A DNA stretch of 18,253 bases from Candidatus Thorarchaeota archaeon SMTZ1-83 (GTDB lineage Archaea > Asgardarchaeota > Thorarchaeia > Thorarchaeales > Thorarchaeaceae), in the NCBI GenBank assembly GCA_001563325.1, contig LRSK01000127.1:1-18253 (forward strand), in the 5' to 3' direction. Position 1 is the stretch's first letter. Every line of letters starts with the position of its first letter. The position numbers and the translations under genes were made by a program. The notes under the pieces are model-generated. The model was not told where the DNA came from. It worked only from the letters and a program-made list of their open reading frames with translations, and did not search any database. Below, one piece after another: positions 1 through 7,576 of this stretch.

Positions 1-234
1 AGTGGAAATCCATGGTGGGGCACGTGCAAGGTCTTTGAGTGCACTGCGCGAAAGAACCTTGATCACTGTGGACTATGTGGACGATTTCCCTGTGATATGC
101 TTGCGACGCACTACGACCCAGATAATCCCGAGGGTCAACGAAACGCCGTTGTCAGGGCTGGAATCTTGGCCTATCGAACCAGACACGGTGACGACAAAGC
201 TCTTGAGCTATTCAGAAAGATAAGGAAAGTCTAG
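1..234 (+). CDS. DUF3795-like Cys-rich protein (C-terminal part)
   Basis: An open frame runs from the first base of the window to TAG at 232-234 and gives the last 77 residues of a protein whose start lies outside. Visible residues include a Cys near residue 9 and another near 14, then a cluster reading CGLCGRFPC near residues 23-31, followed by a helical, charged tail ending KIRKV. The Cys-x-x-Cys-x(3)-Pro-Cys pattern followed by a short tail is typical of the end of DUF3795-type small Cys-rich proteins, which probably bind a metal or Fe-S centre and whose function is unknown. The stop is 17 bases before the radical SAM start, so the two genes are probably cotranscribed. The frame one base over (2-223) looks less protein-like and lacks this motif. 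The family call is moderate because only the C-terminus is visible. Confidence 0.6.
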   Translation, partial: SGNPWWGTCKVFECTARKNLDHCGLCGRFPCDMLATHYDPDNPEGQRNAVVRAGILAYRTRHGDDKALELFRKIRKV

Positions 235-238
235 GACC

Positions 239-243
239 AGGAG
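239..243 (+). promoter_or_regulatory. Ribosome-binding site for the radical SAM gene
   Basis: AGGAG at 239-243 lies eight bases before a TTG codon at 252. It supports TTG as the real start, since no ATG occurs before the first ferredoxin cysteine. Confidence 0.6.
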
Positions 244-251
244 AAGGCGTC

Positions 252-1505
252 TTGCAGCGGAACAAAGAACTATGTACCGACTGCGGATTCTGCACAACCG
301 CTGTGGGCTGTCCTAGCCCAGGGCATTGTGTTGGCTGCAATTCATGTTACTTGGCATGTCCACGCGAAGCGATTCTTCCTGTTCGTTTTGAGCCTTCAGA
401 AGACGTCATCATCACTGTGGACGGGTTGCCGTTTGAGGTACCAGGCAATGTCACAGTGAAGAAAGCACTAGAAACACTTGGCATGGTCTTCCACCGCTTT
501 CCTAAGTCGACAAACCTCTTCGCACCCTGCGAAACAGGAGGATGTTACGCGTGTGCAGTTCTTGTAGATGGCGAGCTCCGACCCAGTTGTCATACGGCAG
601 TGAAGCCCGGGCAGAGCATCCAGACCCAAGTTTCAGATGAGGTAAGTCCGCTACGCATTGTTGGCTGGTGCCAGCCCCACTCTGTTGGAGGTGTGGGAAC
701 ACCGTGGTCCGAGAAAGCATCTGGCAAGGACTCTGAAGCCTATGTAGAGGCTGCTTGTTTTGCCGCTGGGTGCAACCTACGCTGTCGTACTTGTCAAAAC
801 TTCACCGTCACATACAACAGTTCAGCATCCGCAGTAACACCTGAACATGCCGCCTCTGAACTCCTGAAGTTGGCTCTACGTGTAGGCGTCAGGCGTCTGG
901 CGATATCTGGAGGCGAAGCAACGCTGAACCGGCCATGGCTACTGTCCTTCTTCACATGGCTCAAGACACACAGTCCGAGCGACCTACGTCTGCATCTCGA
1001 CACAAACGCAACAGTCCTGACTCCGGACTACATAGATGCACTTGTGGAGGCAGGAGTCACAGACATCGGCCCTGATCTGAAGTCGGCACGACTTCAGACG
1101 TTCGAGACAATATCCGGAATCAAGGACTCGACTCTGGCAAGAAACTATTGGACCACAGCATGGAATGCAGTCCGATATCTTGCTGACAACTACTATCCAG
1201 AACAACTGTTTGTGGGTGTAGGGCTCCCGTTCAATCCCGCCTTTTATCCTTCTTTAGAAGCCAAGTGGGCCGAGTTGCACGAGTGGGGCACTCGAGTTGC
1301 TGACATTGACAATCGAATTCAAGTGACTGTCCTAGACTACCGTCCCGAGTTCCGACGACGTGACATCGAACGCCCATCCACGGGAGAGATGCTTGAGGTC
1401 AAGGCTTTCCTAGAAGATACAGGTCTTCGAACCGTTATTGCGCAAACGCCATTTGGCCACCTTGCCCCATCTCAACCAGCACCAGACCGAGGAAACTACC
1501 CGTAA
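252..1505 (+). CDS. Radical SAM enzyme with N-terminal 2[4Fe-4S] and [2Fe-2S] ferredoxin domains
   Basis: This 417-residue protein strings three Fe-S modules together. Residues 8-36 carry eight cysteines (C8, C11, C14, C20, C26, C29, C32, C36) ending in CP, which resembles a bacterial two-[4Fe-4S] ferredoxin. Residues about 52-125 look like a plant-type [2Fe-2S] domain with C93, C98, C101 and C113. From about 165 a radical SAM core begins, with the CxxxCxxC signature at C174, C178 and C181 and a GGE motif in ISGGEATLN. The first cluster spacing (C14 to C20) is wider than classical. The core resembles the pyruvate-formate-lyase-activating-enzyme group, so a glycyl-radical activase or a related modifying role is possible; the substrate cannot be read from sequence. 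The ferredoxin modules probably relay electrons to the radical SAM cluster. It starts with TTG and probably shares a transcript with the DUF3795-like gene. Confidence 0.85.
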   Translation: MQRNKELCTDCGFCTTAVGCPSPGHCVGCNSCYLACPREAILPVRFEPSEDVIITVDGLPFEVPGNVTVKKALETLGMVFHRFPKSTNLFAPCETGGCYACAVLVDGELRPSCHTAVKPGQSIQTQVSDEVSPLRIVGWCQPHSVGGVGTPWSEKASGKDSEAYVEAACFAAGCNLRCRTCQNFTVTYNSSASAVTPEHAASELLKLALRVGVRRLAISGGEATLNRPWLLSFFTWLKTHSPSDLRLHLDTNATVLTPDYIDALVEAGVTDIGPDLKSARLQTFETISGIKDSTLARNYWTTAWNAVRYLADNYYPEQLFVGVGLPFNPAFYPSLEAKWAELHEWGTRVADIDNRIQVTVLDYRPEFRRRDIERPSTGEMLEVKAFLEDTGLRTVIAQTPFGHLAPSQPAPDRGNYP

Positions 1506-1540
1506 CCAAAGAACGCCCGTGGGCTCCTGCCACGCCCAAA

Positions 1541-1557
1541 GACTATTCAATATAGTC
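1541..1557 (+). promoter_or_regulatory. TATA-like element inside an inverted repeat, thioredoxin-like gene
   Basis: GACTAT (1541-1546) and ATAGTC (1552-1557) form a perfect 6-bp inverted repeat around a five-base centre. The AT-rich CAATATAG at 1549-1556 overlaps the right arm and could be a TATA box: a start site about 26 bases on would lie shortly before the ribosome-binding site at 1592. A repressor binding the palindrome would cover the TATA box. It could instead be a weak hairpin ending the upstream gene. Confidence 0.35.
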
Positions 1558-1602
1558 GAAGAACAAGGCGTTGGAACTCCTTATTGATTGAGAGGCAGTA
1601 TG

Positions 1603-2082
1603 ATGTCAGAGAATGAAGAGAAAGGCAAGGCAAGCATCAAGGGCATGGCGGAACGCTTGGAGAATGCATTGACGGGAAGTTCTGATGAGCCTCTTGCCAA
1701 TGGCACCCTCAATGAGCTCTCCGATAGCAGCTTCATGGATGTTGTCAGAAGACCAAGAACTGCGATAGTCGAGTTCTATACTACCACATGCCCATTTTGC
1801 AGACAGCTTAAACCTGTACTTGATGAGCTTGCTATCGATTACACATCGAGAATGTATTTTGCAAAGGTCAACATTGATGAGGTGGAGGGAGCCGCAGAGA
1901 AGTTCGATGTCAAGGGAGTGCCTCTTCTGGTTGCATTCAAGAAGGGAAATCCTGTCGCCAAGATGGAAGGGCTCAGAAGTATTGATGAACTGGATGGCTG
2001 GATAGACACTATCCACAAAGGTCTGCGTCCAATGGAACTGAGTCCAGGTCCAGTCACCAACCTCATCTTGGCCGACATGTAA
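1603..2082 (+). CDS. Thioredoxin-fold protein with CPFC active site
   Basis: This 159-residue cytoplasmic protein has a polar N-terminal extension of about 40 residues followed by a thioredoxin domain. The active site is C63-P-F-C66 after the strand IVEFYTTT, and the cis-proline loop reads VKGVPLL. The CPFC dipeptide resembles glutaredoxin-type or archaeal thioredoxin-type active sites more than classical CGPC. It probably reduces protein disulphides; the partner is unknown. I chose ATG 1603 because GAGG at 1592-1595 lies seven bases before it; ATG 1600 and TTG 1588 are in-frame alternatives with poorer spacing. It follows the radical SAM gene by about 100 bases with its own possible promoter. 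Its stop faces the CoA-transferase-GNAT gene, 20 bases away. Confidence 0.85.
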   Translation: MSENEEKGKASIKGMAERLENALTGSSDEPLANGTLNELSDSSFMDVVRRPRTAIVEFYTTTCPFCRQLKPVLDELAIDYTSRMYFAKVNIDEVEGAAEKFDVKGVPLLVAFKKGNPVAKMEGLRSIDELDGWIDTIHKGLRPMELSPGPVTNLILADM

Positions 2083-2102
2083 CACCAAGAAGAAAGCTCG
2101 AA

Positions 2103-3989
2103 TCAGAGTCTGAGCTTGAATATATATTCATCATCTTCCATCTTCAGTTTGCTCTCAATGACCCTTCCTGTCTTATGCAGAAACCTGATCATCGGCACGT
2201 TCTTCGGATGTACGTGTGCTATGAATGCCCCAACTCCCTTGCTTCTGGCAATTCGCATTAGATGGTTCAGCATGAATGTGCCAATACCTCTGTTCTGATA
2301 GTCATCCTGCACAAGGAGTGCAAATTCCGCCTCGTTCTTGTGCCAGTCCAGCAGGTACCTTCCTGCTCCTATGATCTGTTCGGCCGTTCCTTCCTGGTTG
2401 GAGCAGATTGTTGCCACGATGCTGATGTCCCTCGACTGATCCACATCATAGAAGTCTTGGAGTGTCTGTCTGCGGAGGCTAGTGAGAGGGGTCAGAAATC
2501 TGAAGAATATGGACTCTTCACTTAGTCCATAGAACAGACACTTGATTCTGTCAGTGTCATCAGGTCGAATCAGTCTGAAGTCGACCTCGATTGGCCCATC
2601 TGGCCCCTCAAATGCCTTCTGCACTTCATATTCAATCGGAAAGTACGTACCTTTGACTTGGAATGGCACCTGGTCCTCGAAGACATAGCGCAACTCCTTG
2701 GCTGCCTCAAGTAGATCGTTCCTGAAGTCTGGATGCGCTATTGCAATGAGTGAGAGCACGCGTTCGCGAATTGTCCTCCCTCTTAGAGTTGCTTGGCCGT
2801 ACTCCGTTATTACTACCTCCACATCTCCCCGCGTTGTCACGACACCTGCGCCTTCACTAAGCCTCGGAACGATTCTTGATACCTTTCCATCCAAGGCAGT
2901 AGAGGTCATACATATGATGGCCTTGCCACCGGGAGACATAGATGCCCCCCGAATGAAGTCAACCTGTCCTCCAATTCCACTATAGAATCTGTGGCCTATA
3001 GAATCGGAGCAGACTTGACCGGTGAGATCCACCTCCAGTGCAGAGTTGATTGCCACCATCTTATGGTTCTGAGCTATGATTGATGGATTGTTCACATAGG
3101 CAGTGTCCCTGAACTCGAACATGGGGTTGTTGTCAATGTAGTCATAGAGAGTCTTCGTTCCCATCGCAAAGCTTGCTGTAATCTTGCTTCTATTGATGCT
3201 CTTCTTCTTGTTCGTCACAATTCCTCTCTCGATTAGTTCGATGATACAATCCCCGAACCTCTCCGTATGAACTCCAAGATCAACAACGCCGGAATCAAGA
3301 AGGCTGTCAGCTACTGCTTGAGGTAGTACACCTATCCCCATCTCAATCGTAGACTCGTTTTCTATCAGTCTGGCCACATAGCTCCCAATCAGCTGACTCT
3401 TTACGTCGACCTCCGCCGAAGTAACCTCCCTGATTGGTTCATTGTGACACACCAGATAGTCGATATCGCGGATGTGAAAGAAGGAATCACCATGAGTCAC
3501 TGGCATTCTTTCATTCACTTGGGCAATAACGAGGTCAGCGTTCTCAGCGGCTGACTTCGTTATGTCGACTGAGATTCCAAGAGAGCAGTAGCCATGCTCG
3601 TCTGGTGGACTCACCTGAATCATCGCCACGTCTAAGGGCAATCTCTTGGTCCTGAAGAACATCGGAATGTCTGAGAGGTGTGCTGGAGTATAATCCGCCC
3701 TCCCCTCATAGACCGCACTTCGAATGTTGTCTGAAACAAAGAAGCTGTTGTGTCTGAAGTGTTCCTGAAACTTCGGGTCCGCTGAGGGCGTGTCACCCAG
3801 TGTTAGGATATGGATGATCTCATTGTCTGCCATTCTATGAGCGTTATTGGCCAGTTCCTGGAGAAGATGAAATGGCACTCCACACCCTGTCCCAAGGAAT
3901 ATCCGTGTGCCTCTCTTAATCTTCCTAATGACCTCACTTGCACTGAGTATCTTGTCCTTGTATCTTTCAGTCCACTGCTCACTGGACAT
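2103..3989 (-). CDS. CoA-transferase/acyl-CoA hydrolase fused to GNAT acetyltransferase (copy A)
   Basis: This 628-residue protein has two modules. Residues about 5-455 match the acetyl-CoA hydrolase/transferase family that includes 4-hydroxybutyrate CoA-transferase. Visible marks are GTGCGVP (33-39), the HTE segment whose E243 is the likely catalytic glutamate that forms the glutamyl-CoA intermediate, and GIGGQVDF (338-345). Residues about 468-628 form a GNAT acetyltransferase domain that opens with FRLIRPDD and has an acetyl-CoA-binding loop QNRGIGT at 565-571. The opening (RPDD...LSEES...RF...L...VDQ...ISIVA) closely resembles the GNAT domain of PatZ/Pat protein lysine acetyltransferases. 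The first module probably transfers CoA between acyl-CoA and acetate or a similar acid, or hydrolyses it. The second probably acetylates a protein. The start ATG is supported by GAGGAG six bases upstream (3996-4001). It lies directly downstream of a paralogue. Confidence 0.85.
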   Translation of the reverse strand: MSSEQWTERYKDKILSASEVIRKIKRGTRIFLGTGCGVPFHLLQELANNAHRMADNEIIHILTLGDTPSADPKFQEHFRHNSFFVSDNIRSAVYEGRADYTPAHLSDIPMFFRTKRLPLDVAMIQVSPPDEHGYCSLGISVDITKSAAENADLVIAQVNERMPVTHGDSFFHIRDIDYLVCHNEPIREVTSAEVDVKSQLIGSYVARLIENESTIEMGIGVLPQAVADSLLDSGVVDLGVHTERFGDCIIELIERGIVTNKKKSINRSKITASFAMGTKTLYDYIDNNPMFEFRDTAYVNNPSIIAQNHKMVAINSALEVDLTGQVCSDSIGHRFYSGIGGQVDFIRGASMSPGGKAIICMTSTALDGKVSRIVPRLSEGAGVVTTRGDVEVVITEYGQATLRGRTIRERVLSLIAIAHPDFRNDLLEAAKELRYVFEDQVPFQVKGTYFPIEYEVQKAFEGPDGPIEVDFRLIRPDDTDRIKCLFYGLSEESIFFRFLTPLTSLRRQTLQDFYDVDQSRDISIVATICSNQEGTAEQIIGAGRYLLDWHKNEAEFALLVQDDYQNRGIGTFMLNHLMRIARSKGVGAFIAHVHPKNVPMIRFLHKTGRVIESKLKMEDDEYIFKLRL

Positions 3990-3995
3990 TACAGA

Positions 3996-4001
3996 CTCCT
4001 C
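3996..4001 (-). promoter_or_regulatory. Ribosome-binding site, CoA-transferase-GNAT copy A
   Basis: GAGGAG on the minus strand, six bases before ATG at 3989. It fixes the start of copy A and matches the site before copy B. Confidence 0.6.
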
Positions 4002-4083
4002 GGATTGCCGGGTGAATGACGTCTTGCTCCTAATAGAGGTTTGGACCCGTAGAATCGATAGTGAATACCTGTGATAAGAATGT

Positions 4084-4095
4084 GTGCGAGCGCAC
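4084..4095 (-). terminator. Short GC-rich palindrome between the two paralogues
   Basis: GTGCG (4084-4088) and CGCAC (4091-4095) are complementary across two bases, 11 bases after the stop of copy B. Read on the minus strand it is followed by a moderately T-rich stretch. It may attenuate transcription between copy B and copy A, but it is too short to be sure. Confidence 0.25.
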
Positions 4096-4106
4096 CGACG
4101 AGAGTT

Positions 4107-5996
4107 CTAGAGTGTGAGCTTGAAGATGTACTCCTCATCCTCCATAGACAAGCGACTCTCAGTCACCAGCCCTGTCCCATGAATGAAACGAATCATTGGC
4201 TGATTCTGAGGATGCACGAAGGCAACAAAGGTGTCCACACCCTTGCTCTTGGCAATACGCACAAGATGATTGAACAAGAACGTTCCTATTCCCTTGTGCT
4301 GAAAGTCATCATGAACAAGAAGTGCAAACTCAGCCTCATTTGTGGTCCTGTTAAGGAGATATCTCCCAGCACCTATAATCCTCTCCGTTCCACCTTTTTC
4401 ATGTGGCGTAATCACAGCGACGATGGAGATGTCGCTATCTTGATCCACATCGTAGAAGTCTTGGAGTGTACGTCTTGGTATTGATCTCAAGGGCAGTAGG
4501 AATCTGAAGTATTTGCTCTCTTCGCTCAGTCCGTAGAACAAGTTCTTGATTCGATCCGAGTCGTCAGGTCGAATGAGTCTGAAGTGGACCGTGGTCTTCT
4601 CGCCCTTCGGTCCTCGAAATTCATCTTGGGCCTCATATTCCATTGCGAAGTAGGTTCCCTTTGCCTTGAACGGAATCATCCAATCATAGACATAGTGCAG
4701 GTTCTTTGCTGCCTCCAAGAGATTGTTCCTGAAGTCGGGATGCGCAATTGCGATTAGTGATAGGACTCTCTCTCTAATTGACTTTCCATGAAGCGTTGCC
4801 ATCCCATATTCTGTGACAACCACATCAACATCTCCCCTTGTGGTGACCACTCCTGCTCCTTCACTTAGTCTTGGTACAATCCTCGAGACCTTCCCGTCCA
4901 TTGCTGTGGCCTGCATACAGATGATCGCTTTGCCATCTACCGACCGAGATGCACCGCGAATGAAGTCCACCTGCCCACCTATGCCGCTGTAGAACTTGTG
5001 GCCAATGGAATCTGCACAGACCTGCCCTGTCAGATCTATCTCTAGTGCGGAGTTGATGGCAATCATCTTCCTATTCTGGCCAATGACTAAGGGGTCGTTG
5101 ACGTATTCTGTGGGATAGAAGTGGAACAATGGATTGTCATGAACATACTCGTAGAGCTTCTTAGAGCCCATGGCAAATGACGCAATCACCTTGTCCTTGT
5201 GAATAGATTTCATTCTGTTAGTGACGACGCCGTTCTCAATGAGGGATATCAGACTGTCACTGAACATCTCTGTGTGGATTCCCAGGTCTCTGACGCCGGT
5301 CTCAAGTAGATTGTTTGCCACCGCCTGGGGCAAAGCACCAATTCCCAATTCAAGAGTGGACTCATTCTCTATAAGCCTCGCCACGTATCTTCCAATCAAG
5401 TCAACGGTCTCATCTACCTCGGCAGCCTGGAACTCACGAAGAGGTTCAGTGTGGGGTACAAGGTAGTCGATGTCACGAACATGTAGAAACGAGTCACCAT
5501 GAGTCACTGGCATTCGTTCATTAACTTGTGCTATGACTAAATCTGCACTCTCTGCAGCCGATTTTGTGATATCGACAGAAATTCCAAGTGATACGTATCC
5601 AAAGTGGTCAGGAGGACTCACCTGTATCATCGCCACATCCAGGGGCATTCTCCTATTCCTGAAGAGTCGTGGAATGTCTGAAAGCATAATTGGAGAGTAG
5701 TCTGCCCGCCCTTCTGATACCGCGTCTCGAATGTTGTCAGAAACGAAGAAAGTGTTGTGCCTGAAATACTCCTGAAACTTGGGGTCGGCAGAAGGTGTAT
5801 CTCCTAGGGTTAGAAGATGCACTATCTCATTGTCAGCCATCTGGTCGGCGCTCTTTGCCAGCTCCTGAACGAGATGATATGGCACCCCACACCCCGTCCC
5901 CAAGAAGATCCGTGCACCTCTCTTGATGTTCTTGATTGCCTTTGTGGCCGTCAGTATCTTCTTCTTGTGTTTCTCAGTCCAATCTTCCTTGAGCAT
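4107..5996 (-). CDS. CoA-transferase/acyl-CoA hydrolase fused to GNAT acetyltransferase (copy B)
   Basis: This 629-residue paralogue of copy A has the same two-module build. By eye the two align without gaps over the CoA-transferase domain; a hand count over residues 341-400 gives 51 of 60 identical. It keeps GTGCGVP (33-39), the HTE with E243, GIGGQVDF (338-345), and a GNAT loop QHKGIGT (566-572), so neither module looks dead. Differences cluster in SPPDHFGYV versus SPPDEHGYC near 128-135, in the interdomain linker (460-470), and in a loop near 530-537. The family is known to exchange CoA between acyl-CoAs and short acids. The GNAT domain resembles that of PatZ-type protein acetyltransferases. 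ATG 5996 has GAGAGGAG six bases upstream. It is divergent from the transporter gene and is first in the pair, with 117 bases to copy A. Confidence 0.85.
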   Translation of the reverse strand: MLKEDWTEKHKKKILTATKAIKNIKRGARIFLGTGCGVPYHLVQELAKSADQMADNEIVHLLTLGDTPSADPKFQEYFRHNTFFVSDNIRDAVSEGRADYSPIMLSDIPRLFRNRRMPLDVAMIQVSPPDHFGYVSLGISVDITKSAAESADLVIAQVNERMPVTHGDSFLHVRDIDYLVPHTEPLREFQAAEVDETVDLIGRYVARLIENESTLELGIGALPQAVANNLLETGVRDLGIHTEMFSDSLISLIENGVVTNRMKSIHKDKVIASFAMGSKKLYEYVHDNPLFHFYPTEYVNDPLVIGQNRKMIAINSALEIDLTGQVCADSIGHKFYSGIGGQVDFIRGASRSVDGKAIICMQATAMDGKVSRIVPRLSEGAGVVTTRGDVDVVVTEYGMATLHGKSIRERVLSLIAIAHPDFRNNLLEAAKNLHYVYDWMIPFKAKGTYFAMEYEAQDEFRGPKGEKTTVHFRLIRPDDSDRIKNLFYGLSEESKYFRFLLPLRSIPRRTLQDFYDVDQDSDISIVAVITPHEKGGTERIIGAGRYLLNRTTNEAEFALLVHDDFQHKGIGTFLFNHLVRIAKSKGVDTFVAFVHPQNQPMIRFIHGTGLVTESRLSMEDEEYIFKLTL

Positions 5997-6002
5997 CGTT
6001 AT

Positions 6003-6010
6003 CTCCTCTC
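6003..6010 (-). promoter_or_regulatory. Ribosome-binding site, CoA-transferase-GNAT copy B
   Basis: GAGAGGAG on the minus strand, six bases before ATG at 5996. It is a strong purine-rich site that decides the start. Confidence 0.65.
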
Positions 6011-6037
6011 ACTACTGGGCTCAAGCCGCTGGAGGTT

Positions 6038-6045
6038 CCATATAG
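6038..6045 (-). promoter_or_regulatory. Possible TATA box for copy B
   Basis: Minus-strand CTATATGG at 6045-6038 lies about 45 bases before ATG 5996. A start site near 6016 would give a leader of about 20 bases containing the ribosome-binding site. It is a weak match to the archaeal consensus. Confidence 0.3.
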
Positions 6046-6092
6046 GCGTTTGCAAACTGACAATAGCTCGGCTGTCACTTCCTATGTACGAA

Positions 6093-6102
6093 ACCTTATC
6101 AG
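6093..6102 (+). promoter_or_regulatory. Possible BRE/TATA element for the transporter
   Basis: AACCTTATCA at 6093-6102, preceded by the purine-rich CGAA, is the best TATA-like stretch upstream of the transporter. It would place the start site near 6125, about 33 bases before ATG 6158. The match is imperfect. Confidence 0.25.
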
Positions 6103-6157
6103 TTAGGAACCTCGCGCCCCGGCGCAAGACTAGACAATCATTCTGGTGAGAATCTCA

Positions 6158-7432
6158 ATGTCTGAAGAAAAAGTCGGAAACCGAAATCTAGTGATTCTCG
6201 GTGCAATCATTGTCCAGCTCTGTCTGGGCTCGATATACGCCTGGTCATTCTTCCAGACTGCTCTCAGAGGGGGCGCATACTCATGGTCCGCACTCTTTAC
6301 ACAGCTACCATTTGCTGCTGGGTTGGCCTCATTTGCGCTCTTCATGATATTTGCAGGAAGATGGCAGGACAGAGTAGGTCCACGCAAGGTTGCCACATTC
6401 GGTGGCATACTTCTTGGTGCAGGCTATATGCTCTCATTCTTGGTTGACATTGTGGCGGCAGGTAACGAAACAATTGGGACCATTTGGCTCATCATCACGT
6501 ACGGAATCATCGGTGGAGCCGGCATAGGCTTCGCGTACGTGTGTCCGATTGCCGCACTTGTAAAATGGTTCCCTGACAAGAAGGGCGCCATAACAGGAAT
6601 CGCAGTTGCTGGATTCGGAGGTGGCGCACTTGTGTTCGGTTATGTGGAGCAATTCCTGCTGGGAATGTTCGATGTGCCCACGACTCTACAGGTTGGCACT
6701 CCGTTCCTCATTCTTGGCATCACTTACCTAGTACTCGTGGTCCTAGGCTCTCAGGTCCTTGTGAACCCGCCTGAGGGTTGGCTGCCCGCCGGCTACATTC
6801 CACCAACCACAACAGCCGATGGCAAGGGTCTTGACACCCTCCCGGGAGAGATGATTCGCACTACAAGCTTCTGGCTTCTATGGCTGATGTTCGTCTTTGC
6901 AGCCACGGCTGGTCTGATGACTCTGGGCAACGTGAAGAGTGCTGCAATAGAGGTTGATCCTCTTGGAGGTGCCACCTTCGCGGCTGTCATCGTGGGCGTA
7001 ATGAGTCTACTCAATGCAGCCGGCAGAATAGTGTGGGGTGCTGTTTCTGACAAGCTAGGAAGAGAGAACACAATGATGACAATGTTCCTCGTTCTAGCAC
7101 TTGGTATGTTTACCTTCGCATACATCGTGACCCTGGCAGTAGACTGGGTCGCTGTGATGCTAATTGCATCCCTAATCGGCTTCTGCTTTGGAGGCAATTT
7201 CGCGCTGTTTCCTTCAGCTACAGCAGACTTCTGGGGTTCTAGGAACGTCGGCAAGAACTACGGTGTGATGTTCACAGCCTATGGTATTGCTGGCATCACT
7301 GGTGCCTTTGTTGCAGGTCCAATAGTTGACGCCACAGGATCCTACTTCATGGCGTTCATTGTGACTGGCGTGCTTGCAATCATCGCAGTCGTTCTGACAC
7401 TTGTGCTGAAGCTCAGACGGAAGAACGCGTAA
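6158..7432 (+). CDS. MFS transporter, OFA (oxalate/formate antiporter-like) family
   Basis: This 424-residue integral membrane protein shows about twelve hydrophobic segments. The first reads as the OFA-family hallmark (QLCLGSIYAWSFF, with the SIYAW stretch in the first membrane segment), followed by the MFS loop RWQDRVGPRKV after segment 2, and a second-half loop SDKLGRENT after segment 8. Members of this family exchange or import small carboxylates such as oxalate, formate or lactate; the substrate here is unknown. Placed between CoA-transferases and acetyl-CoA synthetase, a short-chain carboxylate is the likely cargo. ATG 6158 is chosen because GGTGA at 6145-6149 lies eight bases before it; the in-frame GTG at 6146 overlaps that site. 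Strong stem-loop 16 bases after the stop. Confidence 0.85.
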   Translation: MSEEKVGNRNLVILGAIIVQLCLGSIYAWSFFQTALRGGAYSWSALFTQLPFAAGLASFALFMIFAGRWQDRVGPRKVATFGGILLGAGYMLSFLVDIVAAGNETIGTIWLIITYGIIGGAGIGFAYVCPIAALVKWFPDKKGAITGIAVAGFGGGALVFGYVEQFLLGMFDVPTTLQVGTPFLILGITYLVLVVLGSQVLVNPPEGWLPAGYIPPTTTADGKGLDTLPGEMIRTTSFWLLWLMFVFAATAGLMTLGNVKSAAIEVDPLGGATFAAVIVGVMSLLNAAGRIVWGAVSDKLGRENTMMTMFLVLALGMFTFAYIVTLAVDWVAVMLIASLIGFCFGGNFALFPSATADFWGSRNVGKNYGVMFTAYGIAGITGAFVAGPIVDATGSYFMAFIVTGVLAIIAVVLTLVLKLRRKNA

Positions 7433-7448
7433 ATCAACATCCACTCTT

Positions 7449-7476
7449 GAGGTCACGGACAAGGGTCTGTGACCTC
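7449..7476 (+). terminator. Strong hairpin after the transporter gene
   Basis: GAGGTCACGGAC (7449-7460) pairs over 12 bp with GTCTGTGACCTC (7465-7476), with a single G-U pair and an AAGG loop. It starts 16 bases after the stop codon. Only short T runs follow (TTCCCTTT). It is the longest perfect stem I found in the window. It probably ends the transporter transcript or protects its 3' end, separating it from acs; a role as a regulator's binding site cannot be excluded. Confidence 0.6.
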
Positions 7477-7568
7477 TTGATGTTCCCTTTCAATCACATC
7501 TATTGACAGTTCATTCGTGATTGTAGACTGCCCAAACCCGACGCCAAGATTGACGTTATTTGACAAGC

Positions 7569-7576
7569 TTCATAAG
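7569..7576 (+). promoter_or_regulatory. Possible TATA box for acs
   Basis: TTCATAAG at 7569-7576 lies 53 bases before the acs start. A transcription start near 7600 would give a leader of about 29 bases including the GGGTGA site. The rest of 7477-7568 shows nothing else I can interpret. Confidence 0.3.

Noticed and set aside
2..223. Plus-strand ORF of 73 codons at the left edge
   Set aside because: It overlaps the frame from base 1 that contains CGLCGRFPC and ends just before the radical SAM gene; this frame shows no family signal.
1606..2088. 160-codon minus-strand ORF covering the thioredoxin-like gene
   Set aside because: It is a mirror of a gene with an intact CPFC active site and ribosome-binding site; its own translation matches nothing recognisable.
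2103..5996. NDP-forming acetyl-CoA synthetase (PatZ-like) reading of the first domain of the fusions
   Set aside because: The GIGGQVDF and HTE segments belong to the CoA-transferase/acetyl-CoA hydrolase family; no ATP-grasp or phosphohistidine motif is seen.
6793..7254. 153-codon minus-strand ORF inside the transporter gene
   Set aside because: Low-complexity Ala/Ser/Thr-rich translation antisense to membrane segments; no start signal.
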